A stretch of 21,158 bases of DNA from Bog-793 sp035625025. Lineage in GTDB: Bacteria > Actinomycetota > Acidimicrobiia > Acidimicrobiales > Bog-793. Made by a program: the position numbers and the translations under genes. Where the stretch lies: contig DASPQJ010000019.1 of NCBI GenBank assembly GCA_035625025.1, forward strand, positions 1-21,158, in the 5' to 3' direction. Shown piece after piece: positions 1 through 8,151 of the stretch (position 1 is the stretch's first letter; each line of letters begins with the position of its first letter). Below the pieces are notes generated by a model, which was not told the origin of the DNA, did not search any database, and saw only the letters and a list, made by a program, of their open reading frames with translations.

Positions 1-269
1 GTCTTGAAGCGATCTCGCGCCGCGAGGAGCTCGGCGACGCCAAGAACCGCCTACAGGAGATCTGTTCGCGTCTCGGTGCCGCGCCGCCCCACTATGAGGT
101 CACCGAGCAGGGACCCGAACACGCCAAGCGCTTCGCCGCCGAGGTGCGTGTCGGAGCCGGCGTCGTCGGGCGCGGCCGGGGAAGTTCGAAGAAGCAGGCC
201 GAGCGGGCCGCCGCCGAGGACGCGATCGTCACACTGCGTTCCGGATCGCCCGAATCGCCGCGTGCCTGA
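1..269 (+). CDS. rnc: Ribonuclease III, C-terminal part (5' end outside window)
   Basis: This is the C-terminal end of RNase III, which cleaves double-stranded RNA in rRNA and mRNA processing. Reading in frame from position 3 gives about 88 residues that fit the double-stranded-RNA-binding domain. It opens with a DAKNRLQE helix, continues with the strand around HYEV, and ends with the basic SSKKQAERAAAEDA helix that contacts the RNA phosphate backbone. The catalytic domain lies upstream of the window. The TGA stop at 267-269 overlaps the GTG start of mutM by 8 bases, so the two are probably translationally coupled. An rnc-mutM-smc-ftsY order is common in Actinobacteria and supports the call. 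The frame has no start codon inside the window. Confidence 0.9.
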   Translation, partial: LEAISRREELGDAKNRLQEICSRLGAAPPHYEVTEQGPEHAKRFAAEVRVGAGVVGRGRGSSKKQAERAAAEDAIVTLRSGSPESPRA

Positions 270-1092
270 GCTTCCCGAGGTCGAGACCGTCCGGCTCGGT
301 CTCGAGCGCGCCATCGTCGGGCGCACGGTCACCGGCGTCGAGGTGAGCGGGTCCCGCACGGTGCGCCGCCAGGCTCGCCGGGAATTCGTGCGTCGCGTCA
401 CCGGTCGCCGGGTCCTAGGCGTCACCCGGCGGGGCAAGTACCTGCTCGTCGGGTGCGACGGGGGCACGCTCGTCGTCCATCTGCGGATGACGGGCCGGCT
501 GCGGATCGAAAACGATCCGAGGGGCGAACGAACTCCCCACACCCACGCCGTCTTCTCGCTCGACGACGGGCGGGAGCTCCATTTCGTCGATCCGCGCACC
601 TTTGGTGAGCTCTTCTTCGCCCTCCCTGGCGAGGCGCTGCTCGACGAGGTGATCGGTCCCCTCGGGCCCGACGCCCTTCGCGACGCGATCGATCCCGGGC
701 TCCTCGGCGCGCTCGTCGCCCGGAGGAGCACGACGCTGAAGGCGTTCCTCCTCGACCAGGGGATGATCGCCGGCGTCGGCAACATCTACGCCGACGAGAT
801 CTGCTTTGCCGCGGGGCTGCGCCCGGACCGACGGACCGATTCGCTCGGCCCCGACGATCTCGCCGCGCTCGCCCGGGCGCTGCGCCAAGTGATCGACCGG
901 GCGGTGGAGCTCGGCGGGACGTCGCTCGGCGACGGCAGTTACCGGGACCTCTTCGGCCAACCCGGGAGCTTCCAATCCGAGCACGCTGTCTACGGTCGTG
1001 ACGGGGAGCCCTGCCCGCGCTGCGGGTTGCCGATCGCGAAAGCGCGTGTCGCCGGCCGGGCGACGCACTTCTGCCTTGGCTGTCAGCGCTGA
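262..1092 (+). CDS. mutM: Formamidopyrimidine-DNA glycosylase (Fpg/MutM)
   Basis: This base-excision repair glycosylase/AP lyase removes 8-oxoguanine and formamidopyrimidines. The GTG at 262 is chosen because it gives the N-terminus MPELPEVET, whose Pro2 (the nucleophile after Met removal) and Glu3 are catalytic. The open frame continues upstream only because it overlaps rnc. Visible elements are the beta-hairpin lysine (RRGKY, Lys59), the HLRMTGRL segment, the H2TH region with GVGNIYADE (about 171-179), and a C-terminal zinc finger with Cys251, Cys254, Cys271 and Cys274 (CPRC and CLGC). The length of 276 aa is normal. It overlaps the end of rnc by 8 bases and is followed by 89 bases before smc. 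An Nei-type paralogue is less likely because the PELPEVET start and zinc finger fit Fpg. Confidence 0.96.
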   Translation: MPELPEVETVRLGLERAIVGRTVTGVEVSGSRTVRRQARREFVRRVTGRRVLGVTRRGKYLLVGCDGGTLVVHLRMTGRLRIENDPRGERTPHTHAVFSLDDGRELHFVDPRTFGELFFALPGEALLDEVIGPLGPDALRDAIDPGLLGALVARRSTTLKAFLLDQGMIAGVGNIYADEICFAAGLRPDRRTDSLGPDDLAALARALRQVIDRAVELGGTSLGDGSYRDLFGQPGSFQSEHAVYGRDGEPCPRCGLPIAKARVAGRATHFCLGCQR

Positions 1093-1166
1093 ACCTGCCG
1101 CGGCCCCGCGTGTCCCGCCAGCCCGCGTCCCGCGCCGCTCGTCCCGAGTCGGCCGCGGCGCCCAGG

Positions 1167-1172
1167 TAACGT
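1167..1172 (+). promoter_or_regulatory. Possible -10 box (TAACGT) for leaderless smc mRNA
   Basis: TAACGT matches the actinobacterial -10 pattern TANNNT and ends 9 bases before the smc GTG start. No Shine-Dalgarno sequence lies between them, so transcription may start at or next to the start codon. No TTGACA-like -35 box is visible. Support comes from the same spacing at several other genes in the window. Confidence 0.35.
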
Positions 1173-1181
1173 GGCGACGCC

Positions 1182-4100
1182 GTGTTTCTGAAGTCGCTCT
1201 CCCTGAAGGGGTTCAAGTCCTTCGCCGACCCGACGACGCTCGATTTCGAGCCCGGTATCACCGTCGTCGTCGGCCCCAACGGCTCAGGGAAGTCCAACGT
1301 CGTCGACGCGATCGCCTGGGTGCTCGGCGCCCAGGGGCCGAGCACCCTGCGCTCGGCGAAGATGGACGACGTCATCTTCGCCGGGACCTCCAAGCGGGCG
1401 GCGCTCGGACGGGCGGAGGTGACCCTGGCGATCGACAACGCGGCGCGCCGCCTGCCGATCGAGCTTTCCGAGGTGACGATCACCCGGACGCTGTTCCGTT
1501 CGGGTGAGAGCGAGTACGCGATCAACGGCTCCCCGTGCCGCCTCCTCGACGTGCAGGAGCTGCTCTCGGACAGCGGGGTCGGCCGCCAGCAGCACATCGT
1601 CGTCGGCCAGGGTCAGCTGGACGCCGTGCTCGCGGCGCGCCCGGAGGATCGACGGGCGATCATCGAGGAGGCGGCGGGGATCCTCAAGTACCGGCACCGC
1701 CGCGAACGGGCGAGCCGCAGACTGGAGGCGACCGAAGCCGGACTGGCGCGGGTACAGGATCTGCTGCGGGAGGTCAAGCGCCAGCTGAAGCCGCTCGAGC
1801 GCCAGGCGACCTCGGCGCGCCAGCACGACGAGCTCGCAGCCGAACTCTTCTCGCTGCGGCTCCATCTCGCCGGGCGCGAGCTCGCCGAGCTCACGGCGAG
1901 GCTCACCACCCTCGAGAGCCAGGCCGCGGAGCTCGATGCGGAGCTCGCGCGGCGCCACCGCGAGCTCGAAATCCTCGACGGTCGGCTTGGCTCGATCGAG
2001 GACGAGCTGGGAACGGCCCCTGCCGACGAGCTCGCGCCGGTCGTCGGCCGTCTCGAGCAGCTCCGCGAGCGGGCTCGGGGCCAGCTCGCGCTGGTCATCG
2101 AGCGCCGGCGCGCGAGCGCGGCCCTCGCGGCCGCGCTCGCGGGCGCCGCCCCGGCCGATCTCGGGGCCGAGCTGGCCCAGGTCTCGGCGGCCCTGGCGGA
2201 CGCCGAGTCCGAGAACCAGGCGCTCGCGCCCGAGCTCGTCGCGCTCGAGGCGGGCGAAACGGACCTCGCGGCGCGAAACGGCGCGCTCCACGCCCGATTC
2301 GGCGCAGACGAGCCTGTCCTGTTCAGCGGATCCTCCGAGGCGCGCAGCGCCCGTGAATCTGCGGCTGGGGCGCTCGGGAGCTGCCGGGAGGCCGAGGTGC
2401 GCGCCGCCGAGCGCGTCGCCGCGCTCGCGGATCGACGCTCCGAGCTCGCCGGGCGTCTCGAGGCCACCACGACCGGTCTCGAACGGCTCGCCGAGCAGCT
2501 CGCCAAGGCGACCGCGGCGTCCCGGTCCGCCGACCGCGAGGAGTCAGCTGCCGAACGCCATCTCGCCCGAGCCGAAGAGACGTTGCGGTCGTGCACGACG
2601 CGCCGCCAGGCGGCGCGTGCCCGGGTCGAGGCACTCCAGCTCGCGCTCGACGAGGCCCGGGCCGGCGCGGGCCTCGACCGGCTCGGGGCGGTCTCCGGGG
2701 TGCTCGGGACGTTGCGCGACGTGGTCGAAGTCGACGGCGATCTCGCCCTCGCCTTTGCCGCGGCCCTCGATGGAGCGCTCGACGCCGTGCTCATCGAAGG
2801 CGGCCCCTCGGCCCGCGACGCCGTCGCGCGCCTACGTGCCGCGGGTTCGGGGGGCAGCATCCTGCCGCTGTTGCCCGGTTCGTCTCGGGAACCGCAGCCG
2901 ACGCTCCCCCCGGGAGCCGAGGCGTTGCGAGACTCGGTGACCGCCGGGACGTCGGCGGTCAACCGCCTCCTCGACCGGCTCCTCGGCGGCGTGGAGGTCG
3001 TGCGCGGCGGCCTCGAGGCGGCGATCGAGCGCGCCCTCGAAAACACCGGGAGAACGATCGTCACTCCCGAGGGCGATCGTTTCTCGCCCTTCGGCTGGCG
3101 CATCGGCGCCGAGCGCGCCGGGGTGACCCGCGTCGCTCTCGACGCAGCTCTCACGGCTGACGGCGAGCTGGCGACGGAGGTCGACGGCGCCGCGACGGTC
3201 GCCGCGAAAGCGCGTCGCGCCCTCGTATCGGCGCATTCCGCGGCGCGGGAAGCCCGGCGGCGGGTCGACCGCCTGCTCGGCGAACAGGCGAGCGCCGAGG
3301 CGGCGCGGGCCGGAATCGTCGGCCAGATCGAGCTCGTCCGCGAGGAGGGGGTCGCCGCCGCCGCCGAGCAGGTCGCCGCGCAAACCGGGCGCGCGACCGC
3401 CGAGAAGGCCTTCGCCTCGGCGGAGGAAGAGCTTGCCGTGGCCGAGCAGGCCGAGGAGGAGCAGCTCGGGCGCCTCGGCGAGGCCGCCGTCACGCGGCGC
3501 GAGCTCGCGGAGCTCACCGCGGTCCTCGCTGACCGCCGTCGTGAGCTCGAGGTGCGTTCCGCCGCGCTCGAGGAGAGGGTGTCTCTGCTCTCGGCGCGCC
3601 GCCAGACGCTCGCCCGCCAGCTCGAGGGGCGAGGCCGACTCGGGGGTCAGGTCCGCGGTCCGGATGCGGCCGACGAGGCGGCGCTCGAACGCCTGGCGGG
3701 GATGCTCGCGTCGTTGGCCGAGCGGCTGGACCGGGGGATCGCCGCTGGCGCCGCGGCGCGCGACCACAGGCGGAGCGCCAGCGAGGCGCGCCTCGCACGT
3801 CTCCGGGCGACGCGGCGCGAGCGCGACGAGCTGGAGCGGGTACTCTCGGCCGACCGGGAGCGCCGCCAGCGGCTGGAAATCGCGCGCGCCGAGGCGCGGA
3901 TTCATCGGAAGGCGGCGGTCGAGCAGTTGCGGCGGGAGTTCGACGTCGTCGCCGAAGAGGCCCTCGCGGCCGAGGCGCCGGTGCTGGCCCGGGGCGCTGA
4001 CGCCGTCGGACGGGTGCGACAGCTCGAACGGGAACTGGCGACGCTCGGACCGGTGAACCCCCTGGCGGCCGAGGAGCTCGCCGCGCTCGTCGATCGGCGT

Positions 4101-4703
4101 TCGTTTCTTGCGAGCCAGCTCGACGACGTCCGCGCCGCCCGCCGCGAGCTCAACCGTGTGATCGCCGCGGTCGACGGCCAGATCGTCGAGTCGTTCACCG
4201 CGGCCTTCGCCGACGTCGGGCGGCACTTTTCGTCGCTCGTCGCAACGCTCTTCCCAGGCGGCTCGGGCCGTCTGCACCTCTCCGAGCCCGAGGATCTCCT
4301 GTCGACGGGCGTCGAGATCGAGGCCCGTCCCGCCGGCCGGAACATCCGGCGCCTGTCGCTGTTGTCTGGTGGCGAGCGCGCCTTGCTCGCGCTCGGGTTC
4401 CTCTTCGCCGTCTTCCGCAGCCGGCCGTCGCCGTTCTATGTGCTCGACGAGGTCGAAGCGGCACTGGACGACGTCAACCTCGGACGCTTCCTCGCGCTCG
4501 TCGCCGAGTTCCGCGGCGACGCGCAGCTCCTCATCGTCAGCCATCAGAAGCGGACGATGGAGGTCGCCGACGCCCTGTACGGGATATCCCTCCAGCCTGG
4601 AGGGGCTTCCAAGGTCGTGAGCGAAAAGATCGACCGGCACGACGGCACCTCCGGTCCCACGATGTCCCGTCCGGTCGAGATGCCCGTGGCGGATCCCTCG
4701 TGA
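1182..4703 (+). CDS. smc: Chromosome segregation ATPase SMC
   Basis: SMC is the ATPase of the bacterial condensin (with ScpA and ScpB) that organises and segregates the chromosome. The 1173-aa protein has the full family layout. An N-terminal head carries Walker A (GPNGSGKSN, about 31-39). A first coiled coil spans roughly 170-490. The hinge, roughly 495-640, is glycine-rich and includes GSGGSILPLLPG. A second coiled coil runs to about 1000. The C-terminal head carries the ABC signature (LLSGGERALLAL, about 1060) and Walker B (FYVLDEVEAALDD). The GTG at 1182 is chosen because it gives MFLKSLSLKGFKSF, the standard SMC start. The coils are extremely rich in Ala, Glu, Arg and Leu and produce long false open frames on the other strand. 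scpA and scpB are not in this window. ftsY follows after 16 bases. Confidence 0.97.
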   Translation: MFLKSLSLKGFKSFADPTTLDFEPGITVVVGPNGSGKSNVVDAIAWVLGAQGPSTLRSAKMDDVIFAGTSKRAALGRAEVTLAIDNAARRLPIELSEVTITRTLFRSGESEYAINGSPCRLLDVQELLSDSGVGRQQHIVVGQGQLDAVLAARPEDRRAIIEEAAGILKYRHRRERASRRLEATEAGLARVQDLLREVKRQLKPLERQATSARQHDELAAELFSLRLHLAGRELAELTARLTTLESQAAELDAELARRHRELEILDGRLGSIEDELGTAPADELAPVVGRLEQLRERARGQLALVIERRRASAALAAALAGAAPADLGAELAQVSAALADAESENQALAPELVALEAGETDLAARNGALHARFGADEPVLFSGSSEARSARESAAGALGSCREAEVRAAERVAALADRRSELAGRLEATTTGLERLAEQLAKATAASRSADREESAAERHLARAEETLRSCTTRRQAARARVEALQLALDEARAGAGLDRLGAVSGVLGTLRDVVEVDGDLALAFAAALDGALDAVLIEGGPSARDAVARLRAAGSGGSILPLLPGSSREPQPTLPPGAEALRDSVTAGTSAVNRLLDRLLGGVEVVRGGLEAAIERALENTGRTIVTPEGDRFSPFGWRIGAERAGVTRVALDAALTADGELATEVDGAATVAAKARRALVSAHSAAREARRRVDRLLGEQASAEAARAGIVGQIELVREEGVAAAAEQVAAQTGRATAEKAFASAEEELAVAEQAEEEQLGRLGEAAVTRRELAELTAVLADRRRELEVRSAALEERVSLLSARRQTLARQLEGRGRLGGQVRGPDAADEAALERLAGMLASLAERLDRGIAAGAAARDHRRSASEARLARLRATRRERDELERVLSADRERRQRLEIARAEARIHRKAAVEQLRREFDVVAEEALAAEAPVLARGADAVGRVRQLERELATLGPVNPLAAEELAALVDRRSFLASQLDDVRAARRELNRVIAAVDGQIVESFTAAFADVGRHFSSLVATLFPGGSGRLHLSEPEDLLSTGVEIEARPAGRNIRRLSLLSGGERALLALGFLFAVFRSRPSPFYVLDEVEAALDDVNLGRFLALVAEFRGDAQLLIVSHQKRTMEVADALYGISLQPGGASKVVSEKIDRHDGTSGPTMSRPVEMPVADPS

Positions 4704-4719
4704 CGACGGGATCGACCGC

Positions 4720-5709
4720 GTGAGGGTCCGCCGACACCGCGGGGAGGAAACGGTCCGCCGGGCCGAGCCCGCGGGGGCTGGCGCGCCGTCGGCCGACGGG
4801 TCGCCGGGCCGGTCCCGGCTCGCCGCGCGCCTCGATCGGACGCGGCAGGCCGTCGCCCCACCGTTCGGGCGGATCCGCGGCGAGAGAGTCGACGAGGCGA
4901 CCTTGGACGAGCTCGAGGAGACGCTGCTGCTTGCGGACGTCGGACCGAGAGCGACGGGCCGGATCCTCGACGCCCTCCGGGACAGGGTGGGCCGCGGCGC
5001 GCTCGGCGCCGCGCCGGGATCGCTCGTCGAGGCCGTGCGAGCGGAGATCGAGGGCGTCTTTTCCCGGGAGGACCGCGCCCTGCGGATCAGCGAAGAGCCT
5101 CCCAGCGTCTGGCTCTTCGTCGGCGTGAACGGCGTCGGGAAGACGACGACGATCGGCAAGGTCGCGGCGCAGCAGGTCGCCCGGGGACGCAACGTCGTCA
5201 TCGCCGCCGGGGACACCTTTCGTGCCGCGGCGGGTGACCAACTCGCCAGCTGGGCGGAGCGCTGCGGGGCGACGTTCGTGCGCGGCGCCGACGGCGCCGA
5301 CCCGTCGTCGGTGATCTTCGACGCCGTCGGCCACGCCGTGGCGCGAGGGGCCGATCTCGTCCTCGCCGACAGCGCCGGCCGGCTCCACACCAAGGCGAAC
5401 CTCATGGCTGAGCTGCGCAAAGTGCGCCGGGTGGCTGACCGCCCCCCGGGCAAGCTGTGCGAGGTGCTGCTCGTCATCGACGCGACCACCGGCCAGAACG
5501 GACTCGTCCAGGCCCGCGAGTTCGCCAACGCCGTCGCGGTCACCGGGATCGTGCTCACCAAGCTCGACGGGACGGCCAAAGGCGGGATCGTGCTCGCCAT
5601 CCGCGAGGAGCTCGGCGTCCCGATCAAGCTCGTCGGGATCGGCGAGGACGCCGACGATCTCGTCGCCTTCGACCCGGCCGATTTCGCCTCGGCGCTCGTC
5701 GGGGAGTGA
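4720..5709 (+). CDS. ftsY: Signal recognition particle receptor FtsY
   Basis: FtsY is the membrane-associated GTPase that docks SRP-ribosome complexes at the SecYEG translocon. The N-terminal 40 residues are basic and poorly conserved, without the long acidic A domain of enterobacteria. A helical N domain (about 40-115) is followed by the G domain. This holds G1 GVNGVGKTTTIGK (135-147), the DTFRAAAGDQL loop (165-175), G3 DSAGR (217-221), G4 TKLDG (280-284) and the closing GIGEDADDLVAFD segment, which is typical of FtsY rather than Ffh. G3 reads DSAGR instead of the more usual DTAGR, a conservative change. The GTG at 4720, 16 bases after smc, is the first usable start, but a later one cannot be excluded. 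ffh lies downstream. Confidence 0.94.
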   Translation: MRVRRHRGEETVRRAEPAGAGAPSADGSPGRSRLAARLDRTRQAVAPPFGRIRGERVDEATLDELEETLLLADVGPRATGRILDALRDRVGRGALGAAPGSLVEAVRAEIEGVFSREDRALRISEEPPSVWLFVGVNGVGKTTTIGKVAAQQVARGRNVVIAAGDTFRAAAGDQLASWAERCGATFVRGADGADPSSVIFDAVGHAVARGADLVLADSAGRLHTKANLMAELRKVRRVADRPPGKLCEVLLVIDATTGQNGLVQAREFANAVAVTGIVLTKLDGTAKGGIVLAIREELGVPIKLVGIGEDADDLVAFDPADFASALVGE

Positions 5710-5783
5710 CGGCCGGCGCGATCATCCGGGCGCGACCTCTCCGGTGGGGCGAATCGTCCGGGGGACCGGTTGGTGAAGGCGAC

Positions 5784-5793
5784 TAGCCTGGAG
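5784..5793 (+). promoter_or_regulatory. ffh upstream signals: TAGCCT box and GGAG ribosome binding site
   Basis: The 89-base gap between ftsY and ffh ends with TAGCCT (5784-5789, a TANNNT box, 9 bases before the ATG) followed at once by GGAG (5790-5793), 5 bases before the ATG. GGAG supports the ATG at 5799 as the start. The box could give a very short-leader transcript, but no -35 element is visible. Confidence 0.4.
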
Positions 5794-5798
5794 TTTTC

Positions 5799-7151
5799 AT
5801 GTTCGAGACGCTGACCGACCGCTTCGACGACATCTTCACACGGCTGCGCGGACGGGGCAGGATCTCCGAGGCCGATCTCGACCAGGCGCTGCGCGAGATC
5901 CGTCTCGCACTCCTCGATGGCGACGTCCATCTCGACGTCGTGCGGGAGCTCGTCAACAAGATCCGCGCCCGCGCGGCCGGTGCCGATCTCGCCAAGAGCC
6001 TGACGCCCGCCCAGCAGGTCCTCAAGATCGTCGGCGAAGAACTCACCGCGATCCTGGGGGGCGAGCCGCTCCGGATCAGCTACGCCTCGATGCCGCCGAC
6101 CGTCGTGCTGCTCGCCGGGCTGCAGGGCTCCGGCAAGACGAGCGCCGCGGCCAAGCTCGCGTGCTGGTTCCGCGCCCAGGGCCGTCATCCGCTCCTTGTC
6201 GCTGCCGACCTGCAGCGTCCCGCCGCCGTCGAACAGCTGCGCGTGCTCGGCCGCCAAGTCGGGGCGGCTGTCTTCAGCGCGCCGACCGACCCGGTCGACG
6301 TGGCGCGGCGCGGGGTCGCCGAGGCGATCCGAGTGGGCCGCGACGTCGCCATCATCGACACCGCGGGACGCGTATCCGTCGACGCGGCCCTGATGGAGGA
6401 GGTCCGCTCCGTCGCCCGGGCGACGTCGCCCCGTTACACGTTCCTCGTTCTCGACGCGATGACCGGCCAGGACGCAGTCGCGACCGCGGTCGCGTTCCAC
6501 GAGGCGCTGAACCTCGACGGGGCGATCCTCACGAAGCTCGACGGGGACGCGCGCGGCGGCGCCGCGCTGTCGTTCGCCAAGGTCGTCGGCCGGCCGATCG
6601 CCTTCGTCTCGACCGGCGAGCGCGTGGACGACTTCGAAACCTTCCGTCCCGAGCGGATCGCGGGGCGGATCCTCGGCATGGGGGACGTGTTGTCGTTGAT
6701 CGAACGGGCCGAGCAGACCGAAGACGGCGATGGCGCCGGGCGTGTCAAGGACCGGATGAGGTCCGGCCGTTTCTCGCTCGAGGACTTCTACGACCAGCTG
6801 CAGCGGATGAAGCGACTGGGACCGCTCTCGGGCATCGTCGGGATGCTGCCGGGACTGCCGAAGGAGATGCGCAACGCGCCGGTCGACGAATCGAACGTGA
6901 CGCGGATCGAGGCGATCATCGAGTCGATGACGCCGGCCGAGCGCGACGACCCGGCGATCATCAACGGGTCGCGCCGATCCCGGATCGCCGCCGGCAGCGG
7001 GACGAAGCCGGCGGAGGTGAACGACCTCCTCAACCGGTTCCGGGAAATGCAGAAGTTGATGCGGTCCTCGGGGATGATGGCGGGAGCGCGCCCTGGCGGG
7101 CGACGTGACAAGCGCAAGGGTGGCCGGGTGACACCCGCCCGCAGCCGCTAG
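5799..7151 (+). CDS. ffh: Signal recognition particle protein Ffh (SRP54)
   Basis: Ffh binds SRP RNA and the signal peptides of nascent membrane and secreted proteins and delivers them to FtsY. The 450-aa protein begins MFETLTDRFDDIFTRLRG and has an N domain (1-90). The G domain has G1 GLQGSGKT (107-114), DTAGR (187-191), TKLDGDARGGA (about 245-255) and the Ffh-specific STGERVDDFETF. The methionine-rich M domain (about 320-430) includes the GMLPGLP loop and the RNA-binding segment SRRSRIAAGSGT. A basic C-tail follows. G1 continues SAAAKLA where TTTAAKLA is usual. The ATG at 5799 has GGAG 5 bases upstream. The partner SRP RNA gene is not in the window. Confidence 0.97.
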   Translation: MFETLTDRFDDIFTRLRGRGRISEADLDQALREIRLALLDGDVHLDVVRELVNKIRARAAGADLAKSLTPAQQVLKIVGEELTAILGGEPLRISYASMPPTVVLLAGLQGSGKTSAAAKLACWFRAQGRHPLLVAADLQRPAAVEQLRVLGRQVGAAVFSAPTDPVDVARRGVAEAIRVGRDVAIIDTAGRVSVDAALMEEVRSVARATSPRYTFLVLDAMTGQDAVATAVAFHEALNLDGAILTKLDGDARGGAALSFAKVVGRPIAFVSTGERVDDFETFRPERIAGRILGMGDVLSLIERAEQTEDGDGAGRVKDRMRSGRFSLEDFYDQLQRMKRLGPLSGIVGMLPGLPKEMRNAPVDESNVTRIEAIIESMTPAERDDPAIINGSRRSRIAAGSGTKPAEVNDLLNRFREMQKLMRSSGMMAGARPGGRRDKRKGGRVTPARSR

Positions 7152-7214
7152 CCGCTGGTCGCGGCGAGCGGCTGCCCCGTGGCTTCGATCGACACCGAAG
7201 AAAGAGAGAATGAC

Positions 7215-7730
7215 GTGGCCGTGAAGCTCCGCCTCAAGCGGATGGGAAAGAAGAAGCAGCCGACATACCGCATCGTCGCGGCGGACAGTCGCTCACCGCG
7301 GGACGGACGGTTTATCGAATTCCTCGGGACGTACGCGCCGCGCGCCGAACCGTCGCTCATCGAGGTCGACAACGCCAAGGCCGTCGCATGGCTCGCGAAA
7401 GGCGCGAGACCGAGCGACACCGTGCGCAAGATCCTCGAGATCTCCGGCGCCTGGGCCGAGTTCACGGCGACGCAAACTCCGAAGGCAGCGAAGGCGGCGC
7501 GCCAAGAGAGCGAATCGGCGAAGAAGCACGCCGCAAAGGGCAGGTCGGCGGGGAAGGGCGGCGCGAAGAAGGCCGGCGCGAAGAAGGCCGGCGCGAAGAA
7601 GGCCGACGCGCCGAGTAGGGTCGCACCGGCCGAGGCCGACGAGGAGACGGCCCCACCGATCGACCCCGATGCCGCATCCCGCGCAGACGGCGGCGAGGCG
7701 ATTGCCGCCGTCGACAGCGGGGATGATTGA
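7215..7730 (+). CDS. rpsP: 30S ribosomal protein S16 with Lys/Ala-rich tail
   Basis: S16 is a small-subunit protein needed for 30S assembly. The GTG at 7215 is chosen because it gives VAVKLRLKRMGKKKQPTYRI, the universal S16 start; an upstream TTG in the same frame adds residues without family support. A purine-rich AAGAAAGAGAG stretch just upstream can act as ribosome binding site. The core ends at about residue 90. The remaining roughly 80 residues are an extension. Its first part is basic and holds three perfect GAKKA repeats. Its last 40 residues are acidic, rich in Asp, Glu and Ala. Total length is 171 aa against 80-90 for many bacteria. Long charged S16 tails occur in other Actinobacteria. 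It is followed closely by the KH-domain gene, rimM, trmD and rplS in the usual operon. Confidence 0.95.
   Translation: MAVKLRLKRMGKKKQPTYRIVAADSRSPRDGRFIEFLGTYAPRAEPSLIEVDNAKAVAWLAKGARPSDTVRKILEISGAWAEFTATQTPKAAKAARQESESAKKHAAKGRSAGKGGAKKAGAKKAGAKKADAPSRVAPAEADEETAPPIDPDAASRADGGEAIAAVDSGDD
7560..7604 (+). repeat. Three tandem 15-bp repeats inside rpsP (GAKKA x3)
   Basis: Three consecutive identical copies of GGCGCGAAGAAGGCC occupy 7560-7574, 7575-7589 and 7590-7604. Each encodes Gly-Ala-Lys-Lys-Ala in frame in the S16 tail. Perfect nucleotide identity, not just amino-acid similarity, points to recent duplication or replication slippage, so the copy number may vary between strains. Confidence 0.9.
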
Positions 7731-7738
7731 GGATTCCC

Positions 7739-8140
7739 ATGGTCTCAGACACCCCTATTTTCGAAGGTCCTGACTTCGGCTCGGTCCCTGACGTCGACGA
7801 GGCCGAAGAGGTCGAGGTCGACGAGGCCGAGGTCGAAGTCGACGCGACCGAATTCGCCGGCGAGCCCGGTTCCGACGACGACTCGGCCAACCGGATCTCG
7901 GGCGGCATCGCTCGTTCCGTGCTCGAACACGTCGCCCGTTCGATCGTCGACGATCCGGAAGCAGTCGTCGTGCGGGAGGACGCCGGGCGCAACGGCCTGC
8001 GGTTCGATCTCCACGTCGCGCCTGGCGACATGGGTCGGATCATCGGCAAACGCGGTCGCGTCGCCCAGGCCCTCCGCGTGCTCGTCCGCTCCGCGGCGGC
8101 GCGCGACGGGACGGACGCTACCGTCGACATCGTCGACTGA
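7739..8140 (+). CDS. khpA: KH-domain RNA-binding protein, KhpA-like, with acidic N-terminal extension
   Basis: KhpA-type proteins are small single-KH RNA binders that act in RNA metabolism, often with KhpB/Jag. The C-terminal half is the KH domain, with the GxxG loop in GRIIGKRGRVAQALR preceded by LRFDLHVAPGD and followed by VRSAAARDGTDATVDIVD. The family is usually about 75-80 aa. This one is 133 aa because of an N-terminal extension of about 55 residues that is strongly acidic, with long runs of Asp, Glu and Val. The ATG at 7739 is chosen because GAGG lies 6 bases upstream, overlapping the rpsP stop. A TTG in the same frame at 7727 overlaps rpsP and adds only four residues. The position between rpsP and rimM is the standard place for this gene. 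Confidence 0.9.
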   Translation: MVSDTPIFEGPDFGSVPDVDEAEEVEVDEAEVEVDATEFAGEPGSDDDSANRISGGIARSVLEHVARSIVDDPEAVVVREDAGRNGLRFDLHVAPGDMGRIIGKRGRVAQALRVLVRSAAARDGTDATVDIVD

Positions 8141-8151
8141 CCGGCGCGCAC

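Noticed and set aside
1206..1225. GGGTTCAAGTCC, resembling a tRNA T-arm
   Set aside because: It encodes the conserved GFKSF of SMC, and no tRNA cloverleaf can be drawn around it.
1613..3517. Long Ser/Ala/Arg-rich open frame on the - strand inside smc
   Set aside because: A mirror of the SMC coiled coil; low-complexity composition and no recognisable domain.
2832..6500. Very long open frame on the - strand across smc, ftsY and ffh
   Set aside because: It is antisense to three clearly conserved genes. Its product is Arg/Glu/Gly-rich with no family motif. Such frames are expected opposite GC-rich coding DNA.
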